A stretch of DNA of 64,000 bases from Verrucomicrobiales bacterium (GTDB taxonomy: Bacteria; Verrucomicrobiota; Verrucomicrobiia; Verrucomicrobiales; DEV007), in NCBI GenBank assembly GCA_016795385.1, contig JAEUHI010000048.1, positions 186,001 to 250,000 of the forward strand, given 5' to 3'. The notes beneath the pieces were generated by a model. The model made no database searches. It was not told where the DNA came from and was given only the letters and a program-made list of their open reading frames with translations. How positions within the stretch are numbered: position 1 is the stretch's first letter; every line of letters starts with the position of its first letter. Positions 41,891 through 49,591 of the stretch are shown here, in pieces. Position numbers and translations under genes: made by a program.

Positions 41891-43279
41891 ATGGCTGAGG
41901 ACGATCAGAAGAAGGAGCACGCGATCTTTGGGAGTGCCGGAATGGCGGCGGCCGGGATGATCCGCAAGGGCAAGTCCCGCAAGCCACGTACCGGGAAGGA
42001 AGAGCCCTCGGAAGAATCCGTGGGCGCCGATGAAAGCACCGCGCCCGAGCCGGCCGAGGCTCCCGTCGAGGAGGCGGTCGCGGAGGATGCTCCCTTCATC
42101 GAATTCGGCACCGAGGCGATCCATGCCGCGGAACCCGTCGCGGACCTGCCCGAGGAAGCCGCACCCGAACCGGTCGTCGCGAAGTATCTCCGCGCCGCCG
42201 CGATCGGACACACCGGAGCCGGAAACTTCGGCCATGGGCTCGATCTCCTTTTCCAACGCCTCGATGGAGTGCGCCTCGTCGCCATCGCCGACGCCGATCC
42301 CTCGGGGCTCGACGCCGCCCAGATCCGCACCGGTGCCGAGACCGCCTACGGCGACTATCGCGAGATGTTCGAAAAAGAGTCGCTCGATCTCGTCGCGGTC
42401 GGTCCCCGGGAGACGGGCGAACGCTATGAAATGGTGAAGGCCGCTCTCCAAGCCGGCGCCCACGTCTGTGTCGAGCGTCCCATCGCCCGCACCCTGCGCG
42501 AGGCGGATGAGTTGGTCGCCCTCGCCAAGGAGAAGGGGCTGAAGCTCGCCGTTCTCCATCCGATGCGTCTCGATCCCCACGTCGTCCGCTTCCAAGCCGA
42601 GCGCGCCGAACTCATCGGTGATCTCATCGAGATGAAGGTCTACGGCATGATGGATCACCGCGCCGGCGGCGAGGATCTTCTCGTGCTCGGGACGCACCTT
42701 TTCGACCTCGTGCGCCTTTTCGGAGGGGAACCCAATTTTTGTTCCGCCACCATCACGAAGGATGGCGAACCCGTCATCGCCGAAGATGCCCACCAGTCGG
42801 AAAAGGAAAACATCGGTCCCGTCCTCGGGGACGCGATCCATGCCGAATTTCTCCTCGATTCCGGTGTCCATGTTTCCTACGTTTCCGATCGTCGCCTCCA
42901 CCTCCTCCACGGGCCCTGGGGCATCGAATTCATCGGCACGCGCGGCAAAGTGCGGTTGTTTGCGGGTCAGCCCCCCACCCTTTCGCAGCTCATCGACGAC
43001 GATCCGGCTTCACCCGAGCGGGCCTCGCACTGGATGCGCTGGCCGGAGGCCGATCCCTACCACGAGCCGGTCGATCACCTCACCGGGAACGACGCCGCCA
43101 ATCGCATCGTCGTGCAGGATTGGCTCGCCGCGATCCAGGAGGATCGCGATCCCGTGTGCTCGGGTGAGAACGCCCTGAAATGTCTCGAAATGGTCCACGG
43201 CGTCTGGCAGGCCGGAGCCACCATGAAGCGGGCCTACTTCCCGCTCGCGAACCGTTTCCATCCTCTCGAGGAATCCTGA
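41891..43279 (+). CDS. Gfo/Idh/MocA family oxidoreductase with acidic N-terminal extension
   Basis: A 462-residue oxidoreductase. In contrast to the three other members here, it has no export signal; residues 1-95 are a disordered, Glu/Ala/Pro-rich extension (EESVGADESTAPEPAEA). The Rossmann domain starts at about residue 98 with AAAIGHTGAGNFGHGLD, then AIADADPSGLDAAQ and the CVERPIARTLREADELVALA segment, where Arg takes the Lys place of the EKP motif. Catalysis is uncertain for this reason. C-terminal beta-domain intact. Starts ATG 41891; the following MFS gene starts 37 bp after its stop and is likely cotranscribed. Confidence 0.85.
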   Translation: MAEDDQKKEHAIFGSAGMAAAGMIRKGKSRKPRTGKEEPSEESVGADESTAPEPAEAPVEEAVAEDAPFIEFGTEAIHAAEPVADLPEEAAPEPVVAKYLRAAAIGHTGAGNFGHGLDLLFQRLDGVRLVAIADADPSGLDAAQIRTGAETAYGDYREMFEKESLDLVAVGPRETGERYEMVKAALQAGAHVCVERPIARTLREADELVALAKEKGLKLAVLHPMRLDPHVVRFQAERAELIGDLIEMKVYGMMDHRAGGEDLLVLGTHLFDLVRLFGGEPNFCSATITKDGEPVIAEDAHQSEKENIGPVLGDAIHAEFLLDSGVHVSYVSDRRLHLLHGPWGIEFIGTRGKVRLFAGQPPTLSQLIDDDPASPERASHWMRWPEADPYHEPVDHLTGNDAANRIVVQDWLAAIQEDRDPVCSGENALKCLEMVHGVWQAGATMKRAYFPLANRFHPLEES

Positions 43280-43316
43280 CCGCTCCGGAGTCGTCGCCTC
43301 CCCTATCCTCCCCGCG

Positions 43317-44549
43317 ATGACTCCGAGGAAGCCGGCCCTGGTATTTGTCTTCATCACCCTCTTCCTCGACGTGCTGGGCATCGGTTTGGTCGTGCCGATC
43401 CTGCCGAAGCTCGTCGAATCGCTCGCCGGCGGTGGGGTCGACCGGGCTTCGTATTTCTATGGGTGGCTCGTCGGGCTCTATGCCCTGATGCAATTCCTCT
43501 TCGCACCCATTCTGGGGAATCTTTCCGATCGATTCGGCCGACGCCCCGTCATTCTGTTTTCGCTGCTCGGTTCGGGACTGGATTATTTCCTCCTCGCCTG
43601 GGCTCCGAGCCTGCCTTGGTTTTTCCTCGGCCGCATCATTTCCGGGATCACCGGGGCGAACTTCTCCGCTGCCGCTGCCTACATTGCCGACGTCAGCCCT
43701 CCCGAACGCCGTGCCGCAAATTTCGGACTGATCGGGGCCGCCTTTGGCATCGGCTTCATCTTCGGTCCCGCCGTGGGAGGCTGGCTGGGCGAGGACTACG
43801 GCCTGCGCGTCCCGTTTCTCGCCGCCGGAGTCCTCACCCTGCTGAATTGGCTCTACGGACTTTTCATTCTTCCCGAATCCTTGAAGCCGGAAAACCGCCG
43901 AGCATTCAGCCTGCGACGATCCAATCCCATCGGAGCGCTCCTCGAACTCCGCCGCCATCGTCTCGTCCTCGGGCTCTCCGTCAGCTATTTCATCAGCAGC
44001 CTCGCCCATCAGGTCTACCCGAGCATCTGGGTGCTCTACACCGGCTATCGCTACGGATGGGATACCAAGGAAACAGGCCTCTCCCTCGCCCTCGTCGGTC
44101 TCACCGCGGCGATCGTCCAGGGCGGTCTGGCACGGAAGTTGATTCCCCGGCTCGGCGAGCGCCGTGCCGCCATCGTCGGTTTCACGATCATGGCAATCGC
44201 GCTAACCGGTTACGGTCTCGCCCCTGAAGGCTGGATCGTGTATCCCCTCATCGTCTTTGGCTCTCTCTCCGGGATCGCCGTGCCCGCGATCCAGGGCATG
44301 ATCTCGCGCACCGTCGGCGACAACGAACAGGGCGGCATCCAGGGCTCCCTGACCAGCCTTCAGAGTGTCGCCGGAGCCATCGGACCGCCTCTCGCCACCG
44401 CGATCTTCGGCTACTTCATCAGCGAAAAGGCGCCCGCGATCGTTCCCGGCGCCCCGTTCTTTTTCAGTTCCGGTCTGGTCGTCATGGCTGGATTCCTCGC
44501 TGCCCGGAGTTTTCGGAGGAATCCGGGGGAGAGCGCCATCGGCGGTTAA
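43317..44549 (+). CDS. MFS transporter, TetA/multidrug-type
   Basis: A 410-residue protein with about twelve hydrophobic helices. The TetA-like N-terminus ([17 protein letters not shown]) and MFS motif A ([12 protein letters not shown], between helices 2 and 3) are present, together with a proline-/glycine-rich helix 5 signature ([16 protein letters not shown]). It is a proton-driven exporter in the drug:H+ antiporter-1 group. The substrate cannot be read from the sequence, so tetracycline resistance should not be inferred. It ends 12 bp from the stop of the convergent secretin-like lipoprotein gene. Confidence 0.9.
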   Translation: MTPRKPALVFVFITLFLDVLGIGLVVPILPKLVESLAGGGVDRASYFYGWLVGLYALMQFLFAPILGNLSDRFGRRPVILFSLLGSGLDYFLLAWAPSLPWFFLGRIISGITGANFSAAAAYIADVSPPERRAANFGLIGAAFGIGFIFGPAVGGWLGEDYGLRVPFLAAGVLTLLNWLYGLFILPESLKPENRRAFSLRRSNPIGALLELRRHRLVLGLSVSYFISSLAHQVYPSIWVLYTGYRYGWDTKETGLSLALVGLTAAIVQGGLARKLIPRLGERRAAIVGFTIMAIALTGYGLAPEGWIVYPLIVFGSLSGIAVPAIQGMISRTVGDNEQGGIQGSLTSLQSVAGAIGPPLATAIFGYFISEKAPAIVPGAPFFFSSGLVVMAGFLAARSFRRNPGESAIGG

Positions 44550-44561
44550 TCGGATTTCTGA

Positions 44562-45605
44562 TCACTCAGTCAAAACTTTCACGACCGGACGTATCTCTTC
44601 GACGTTCTGGATCGTGGCCGAAACGAAGACCAGTTGCACCCGGCCCGGTTCGGCTGACCAGCTAGCAACCAGGCTCCAAGAGCCACCTTTTGAAATCGTC
44701 TGGCACTCGACGACCTTGGTGATCCACGAGTCCACCTCGCGCGCTGCTTCCACCTTCACCGGACTATTCCATGTGTGGGTGAGACGGAGATTGAGATCGA
44801 CCGTGAAGCTGTCAGCCCCCTGCACAGGATCGACTTCGAGAGTCAAACCCGGCAAGACCACCGTTGCTTGCCCGGATTCGGTTTCGGACGACTTCGTTTC
44901 CCCATTCATCGCATCTGCGATCTTCGCCCTTTGCCCTGACGGAACATTGAGACTGGCCATCCCGATGCGTTCCGATTCTCTCCGCTCCAACGCCGCAACA
45001 ATCGCGGCTCGCTCCGGATCGTGGTTCGCCTCGTAGGCCGCACTGTCGAGAACCTGCGATGCCACGACATCGGATACCTCAAAGATTTCCGCCCGGACTT
45101 GAATGCGGCTGTTCCCACAGATGAGGAACGAATCAAGAAACGCGGCAATCAAATCATTCTGATCGGGTCGATTGATCGAGGTCAAAACAAGGGTCTCCTC
45201 GCTGTAGCTGAGAGAACTACCCTCGCCAAAACTGATTCCAGCTCTGGCAAATATGTCGCGCAGTGTGGGACGAGTTTGGTTGGAAAATGGATCCTCGGGT
45301 GACGGTTCTGCAAAAGGATCCGCAACAGCGCCAGAACCTCCACCCGGAGCGACGGTTTGCAGCATCCTCATGTAAGCCGGTGAGATCAAAAAGGAATATC
45401 GCTCCATCCCACCCGCCAAAGCCTCTCTCAAGGGCTCCCGACGCATGATCGCGTAGTAGTCGCCCTCCCGGACGTCCTCATACGCCCCTGGCGAACGATA
45501 CTCACGCTCGATATTGAGCGATGTTCCAGAATCTGGCCCTTTTTCGCACTGGCATAACCCCACCAAAAGGAGCCCCATCCACAAGAAACGCCGCAGAATA
45601 TTCAT
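44562..45605 (-). CDS. secretin-type lipoprotein
   Basis: A 347-residue lipoprotein with a lipobox near VGLC-Q (LLVGLCQCEKGPDSG). The middle contains the pattern typical of verrucomicrobial secretin-N-like domains: LRDIFARAGISFGEGSSLSYSEETLVLTSINRPDQNDLI in which a GISF..G.SLSY is followed by VLTSINRPDQ. A late segment (VQLVFVSATI) resembles the beta-rich core of secretins, but the protein is too short for a full secretin channel. Codon use appears less GC-rich than in adjacent genes. It is possibly a pilotin-like or degenerate member. No secretion operon is adjacent. Confidence 0.6.
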   Translation of the reverse strand: MNILRRFLWMGLLLVGLCQCEKGPDSGTSLNIEREYRSPGAYEDVREGDYYAIMRREPLREALAGGMERYSFLISPAYMRMLQTVAPGGGSGAVADPFAEPSPEDPFSNQTRPTLRDIFARAGISFGEGSSLSYSEETLVLTSINRPDQNDLIAAFLDSFLICGNSRIQVRAEIFEVSDVVASQVLDSAAYEANHDPERAAIVAALERRESERIGMASLNVPSGQRAKIADAMNGETKSSETESGQATVVLPGLTLEVDPVQGADSFTVDLNLRLTHTWNSPVKVEAAREVDSWITKVVECQTISKGGSWSLVASWSAEPGRVQLVFVSATIQNVEEIRPVVKVLTE

Positions 45606-45653
45606 CCCTGACTCTATTCATTCCGACTTAGCGTCGTCGAGACTCAAATTCCA

Positions 45654-46271
45654 TCACAGGCCCGCCAACCGTTCCAGCGCGATGAGCCCCGCCGCATGCC
45701 GGTTATCCGCCCCGAGCTTTTCGAAGACGTGGCTCAAGTGCACGCGGATCGTGTTTTCCGCCGCACCGAGGATCGTCGCGATCTCGGGATTCGATTTGCC
45801 TTGTGCCACCCAGAGCAACACCTCGGCTTCACGCGGGGTCAGCCCCAGGGATTGCAGGGGCTCGGCCGAACTGAAATCGGGCACAAAGCCTCCCGAACGC
45901 TGCGTCTCCCGGGCCAGCCGGGCGTTGATCGCCGAGAGCAGGTCATCGGCGGAGACCGGTTTCGTCAAATAGTCGTCGGCGCCGAGATTCATCCCCTGCC
46001 GCAGATCCTGCTTTTCCCCCCGCGCCGTCAGGAAGATAAACGGCGTTCCACTGATCGAGGGCGACTTCCGCAACGCCGCGAGCACTTCATGTCCGTCCAT
46101 CCCCGGCATCATCACATCGCAGAGGATCAGGTCGGGTTTTTCCTCCAGCGCCACCGCGAGACCGCTGCGTCCGTCCGCCGCCTCGAGCGCCACAAATCCC
46201 TCCATGGCGAGGATCGTCGTGAGATTCTCGCGCATGTCCGGTTGGTCTTCGATGATGAGAATGGTCTTCAT
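45654..46271 (-). CDS. two-component response regulator with LuxR-type HTH
   Basis: A 205-residue response regulator. The receiver domain has IIEDQPDMREN, the phospho-acceptor Asp52 (LILCDVMMPG), and Lys104 (LTKP). The C-terminal 65 residues form a LuxR/NarL-type HTH (LTPREAEVLLWVAQGKSNPEIATILGA). It is encoded after, and overlaps (ATGA), the histidine kinase gene, so the two form a pair. It binds DNA after phosphorylation; its targets are unknown. Confidence 0.95.
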   Translation of the reverse strand: MKTILIIEDQPDMRENLTTILAMEGFVALEAADGRSGLAVALEEKPDLILCDVMMPGMDGHEVLAALRKSPSISGTPFIFLTARGEKQDLRQGMNLGADDYLTKPVSADDLLSAINARLARETQRSGGFVPDFSSAEPLQSLGLTPREAEVLLWVAQGKSNPEIATILGAAENTIRVHLSHVFEKLGADNRHAAGLIALERLAGL

Positions 46272-47899
46272 GGAGCGATCGCCGTCATTTCAGGAGCGGC
46301 GGATGGGGCCATTTCAGTAACAAACAAAGGCAGCCACACCGTCGCCGTCGTGCCGTTGCCCGGCGCACTGTCGAGTTGAAACCGGCCTCCGTGCATCTCC
46401 ACGCAGCGTTTCACGATCACCAGACCCAGTCCGGTCCCCGGCAGCATCCCGACATTGCTTCCGCGCGAAAAGCTCGTGAAAAGCCGCTCGCGGTCCTCCT
46501 CCGGTATCCCGATGCCCCGATCCTCGATCGCAAAACGCGCCTCGTCCCCCTCGCGCACGATCTCGAAGCGGACCCGTTCTCCGGGCAGCGAATACTTGCA
46601 GGCGTTCGAGAGGAGATTGCCGAAGATGTGCCGCATCAGCGCCTCATCGCCCCTTGCCCCGTCGAGGTCGCCCACCAGATCCAGATCGATGGGGTTCGTG
46701 CCGTGGGTCGCCGAGATCAGTTCGTCGACGATGACCCGTGGGAACAGACGCAGGTCGAGAGGCTCGACCGAGAAGGTCAGTTTGCCGTCCTCCATCCGCC
46801 CTAACAAGAGCACTTCATCAATCATCCCCGCGAGATTTCCCGTCGACGAACGGATCATTTCGAGATGGCGCTCGCGTTTCTCCGGATCGAGCCGGTCGAA
46901 ATAGCGCAAGAGGATCTCGGTGGCGGACAAGATCACTCCCAAGGGAGTACGGAACTCATGGGAGACCAACGAGACGAAATCGCTCTTCACGAGGCCAAGC
47001 TTGCGTTCCCGCTCGAGCGCCTCCCGCAGTTCCTCGGTGCGTTCGGCGACATGGCGCTCGAGTTCCTCGTTCCTCCGTCGCAGATGCCGCAGGTGCCTCC
47101 TCTGCAAGATCGCCCCGAAGATCGCCAATGCCACGAGGCCGGCAAGAACAACGCCACCGATCCGCAGCGCCCGACGGACCTCCTTGCGCTCGAAAAAGGT
47201 CGGCAAGGCAATCACCTCGATCCAGGCCGGATCATCCACCCAGATGGCGACATAGGGATTCACCGCCCAGTCCTTGATCTCATGGACCCGGGCCGCACCC
47301 GTGAATCGGACCAGCGCCCCCTCCGGACATCGCTCCCGCAGATCCGAGCCGGGATCAAAACAGAGCCGTACCGGCAACCCGTCACATTCGGTGAGGATCA
47401 CCTCATAGGTCAGGGGTACCGCCTTGCGATCGACCATGTAGGTGCGCGTTGTTTGCGAGTGTCCTGTCACCTTGGCCACCGAGGAGAGACGCGAGGCGTG
47501 GTGTCGCGCCACCGAGATTTCCGTCCCGCGGACCTCCATGGCCGCCGGCATCTCCCCCGTTCCGACCTTTTCAGCGGTCGCGGCGACGTGCCAAAAATCC
47601 CGCGCATTGTAGCCCGCGATCGTCGCTTCGATCAGATCTCCGCGGGCGAAGGGTTTGCTATCGGCGAGCATGAGGCAGAGCGCGCCACTCTCGTCCGCGA
47701 CAAACAGGTATCCTCGGATGATCTCGCAGGTCACGACCGCACGGATCCTGGGTTTTTCCCCACGCGCCACCCGAGCACCGACCTCAACCAAAGGAACCGG
47801 GATGGAGTCCTGCGAGCGAGCCACAGGGTCAAATCCCGGCAACGCCAAAACAATAGCAGCGTAAAGCCAGGTCCGGGATATTTTGGGTAGATGAGACAT
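46268..47899 (-). CDS. sensor histidine kinase
   Basis: A 543-residue sensor kinase. A signal peptide (residues 1-29) is followed by a periplasmic region of about 215 residues with OB-fold-like, beta-rich character (RIRAVVTCEIIRGYLFVADES), a transmembrane helix near 248-265, a coiled coil, and the dimerisation domain with the phosphorylatable His314 in VSHEFRTPLG. The ATPase domain has NLLSNACKYSLP (N box), IEDRGIGIPEE (G1) and GTGLGLVIVKR (G2). The unusual sensor domain suggests a periplasmic ligand. Partner regulator overlaps downstream. Confidence 0.95.
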   Translation of the reverse strand: MSHLPKISRTWLYAAIVLALPGFDPVARSQDSIPVPLVEVGARVARGEKPRIRAVVTCEIIRGYLFVADESGALCLMLADSKPFARGDLIEATIAGYNARDFWHVAATAEKVGTGEMPAAMEVRGTEISVARHHASRLSSVAKVTGHSQTTRTYMVDRKAVPLTYEVILTECDGLPVRLCFDPGSDLRERCPEGALVRFTGAARVHEIKDWAVNPYVAIWVDDPAWIEVIALPTFFERKEVRRALRIGGVVLAGLVALAIFGAILQRRHLRHLRRRNEELERHVAERTEELREALERERKLGLVKSDFVSLVSHEFRTPLGVILSATEILLRYFDRLDPEKRERHLEMIRSSTGNLAGMIDEVLLLGRMEDGKLTFSVEPLDLRLFPRVIVDELISATHGTNPIDLDLVGDLDGARGDEALMRHIFGNLLSNACKYSLPGERVRFEIVREGDEARFAIEDRGIGIPEEDRERLFTSFSRGSNVGMLPGTGLGLVIVKRCVEMHGGRFQLDSAPGNGTTATVWLPLFVTEMAPSAAPEMTAIAP

Positions 47900-48196
47900 C
47901 CGATCGTTGCGAATCGATGGGCTAAAACAGTCTAAGCGGTCGCGGTGCCTTACACGAATAGTCGTTTCGGGTTAGGCGGTCGACCTCTACCATTTTAGAA
48001 AATTCCGCCCGGGGACGTCAATCCGGGGCGAAATCACGGCTTCGCCAATTTCCGATCCACTGCCCGAATCCGGGAGGTCTCCCATCACATCACCATCCTT
48101 GAATCGACCGCGAAGACGCTTCTTGCTTGTGTTCGTGGGGATCTAGTCTGGTTCGACTATATCCGAATCAACTCCGGGCGGTACATGGTATCGCAG
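47900..48196. other. intergenic region without recognisable gene
   Basis: This 297-bp interval separates two divergently transcribed units, the two-component system and the first propeller gene. No open frame of coding character or tRNA fold was seen. It must contain both promoters; AT-rich parts near 47990 and 48155 are candidates, but no box pair is convincing. Confidence 0.6.
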
Positions 48197-49534
48197 ATGA
48201 AAGCGCGAAGTTCCTCAGTCATCCTTTCACTTTTGCTCTCCCCCCTCCTCAAGGCCGATCCCGCCTACAAGGTTCGAACGGAATTCCCCGGTGTGAACGA
48301 CCGCGTCCATGCCATCGCGGTCGATGAAACTCGCGGCGTCGTCTACATCGGCGGGGAGTTCACCATGGTCGGAGGTGTTGTGCGAAACCGCGTTGCCGCC
48401 TTCAGTATGGAAACCGGAGCCGTCCTTCCATGGGATCCGGGCACAAATGGACCTGTCTTTGTTCTCCACGTGGATGGCGAAACCCTCTACGTCGGAGGAG
48501 ATTTCACCGAGTTCGGAGGTGTGTCCAGGAACCATGCCGCCGCGACCGACTCCACCGGTTCTGTGCTGGCTTGGAATCCGAACGCCGATGCGCGCATCAC
48601 AGCCATGGATGTGACCGACTCCGCCGTCTTTCTCAGCGGATACTTCTCTACCATTGGCGGCGTTGTCCGGACACGCTTCGCCAACGTTCAAAAGACAAGT
48701 GGCGCACCCCTCTCTTGGACTCCGTCCGGATCGAGCAATGCCGTCACATTCGCACGATCTGGCTCGTCCCTGTTCATAGGGGGACCTTTCCAGACCATCA
48801 ACGGAAGCGGGAGGCAGCGACTTGCCGCCCTCAGCACCGGAGGCACCCTGCTCTCCTGGAGCCCCGGCGCGAATAACGCAGTCTCGAAGCTGCTTCACGA
48901 TGGAAGGAAAATCTACGTCGCAGGCGCCTTCAACGTCATCGGAGGCACCAACCAGAGTTATCTCGCAGCCTTCAGTCCGAACAGCGAGGAAATTCTTCCG
49001 TGGAACCCGGAGCCCGACGACTCGGTCAGCACTCTTGCAAAGGCGGGTGGACGGATCTATCTGGGAGGCAGTTTTACGACCGTCAAAAGTCAACCTCGCT
49101 TTGGCCTCGCTGTGACCGATCCAAATGCCAACCTCCTTGCCTGGAATCCCCCGGCCGATGGTGATGTCGAGATCATGGCCGTCAGTGAAGGCACTGTCTA
49201 CATCGGAGGTTCTTTCACTTCCGTCGGCGGCATCGACCGTCAAGGCTTTGCGGCCATCTACGATCCCGCGATCCTTCCAAAACCGCGTGTCAAAGTGGCC
49301 GGGAAAAAACGGCTGGAGACCGATCGCAAGATCCTGACACTGCGAGGGAAGAGCTTCAACTCAACCCGCGTTGAAGCGAGAACGACGCCGCACAAGTTTC
49401 GCTTGGCAAAGGGGGTAGGAAGCTGGGTCTTTCGAGCCAGACTCAAATCCGGCCGCAATAGGATACAGATCCGGTCCGCAAATGTAGTTGATGCGACTTC
49501 CATTCCATCTCTGGTCGTTGCAACCCGTCGCTGA
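48197..49534 (+). CDS. secreted seven-repeat beta-propeller protein, paralogue 1
   Basis: A 445-residue exported protein. The start at 48197 (MKARSSSVILSLLLSPLLKA signal peptide) is analogous to the starts of its two paralogues; ATG 48185 is an alternative. After YKVRTEFPG it contains seven repeats of the form VYIGGEFTxxGGxxRxxxAAxxxxxGxxLxWNPxA, as expected for a seven-bladed propeller (DUF5122/delta-60-like). The C-terminal 90 residues form a separate Ig-like domain (GKKRLETDRKILTLRGKSF ... LKSGRNRIQIRS). No catalytic motif is seen; a ligand-binding or surface structural role is likely. Paralogues at 53675 and 55048. It precedes the DUF1800 gene by 57 bp. Confidence 0.82.
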   Translation: MKARSSSVILSLLLSPLLKADPAYKVRTEFPGVNDRVHAIAVDETRGVVYIGGEFTMVGGVVRNRVAAFSMETGAVLPWDPGTNGPVFVLHVDGETLYVGGDFTEFGGVSRNHAAATDSTGSVLAWNPNADARITAMDVTDSAVFLSGYFSTIGGVVRTRFANVQKTSGAPLSWTPSGSSNAVTFARSGSSLFIGGPFQTINGSGRQRLAALSTGGTLLSWSPGANNAVSKLLHDGRKIYVAGAFNVIGGTNQSYLAAFSPNSEEILPWNPEPDDSVSTLAKAGGRIYLGGSFTTVKSQPRFGLAVTDPNANLLAWNPPADGDVEIMAVSEGTVYIGGSFTSVGGIDRQGFAAIYDPAILPKPRVKVAGKKRLETDRKILTLRGKSFNSTRVEARTTPHKFRLAKGVGSWVFRARLKSGRNRIQIRSANVVDATSIPSLVVATRR

Positions 49535-49591
49535 GGCCACCGCTCTTGCGCAAGCCGGTCGATGGCAGTAGTTTCACGCTCCCCAGCCTCG

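Noticed and set aside
41741-42910. Minus-strand extension of the methyltransferase frame
   Set aside because: It is antisense to the Gfo/Idh/MocA gene at 41891-43279, and the signal peptide defines the start at 41740.
43317-44549. Tetracycline-resistance gene
   Set aside because: TetA-like motifs are shared by many drug:H+ antiporters; substrate cannot be assigned from this sequence.
48120-48196. Possible tRNA-like fold (GGTTCGACTATATCC resembles a T-arm)
   Set aside because: No acceptor stem, D-arm or anticodon arm could be matched around it.
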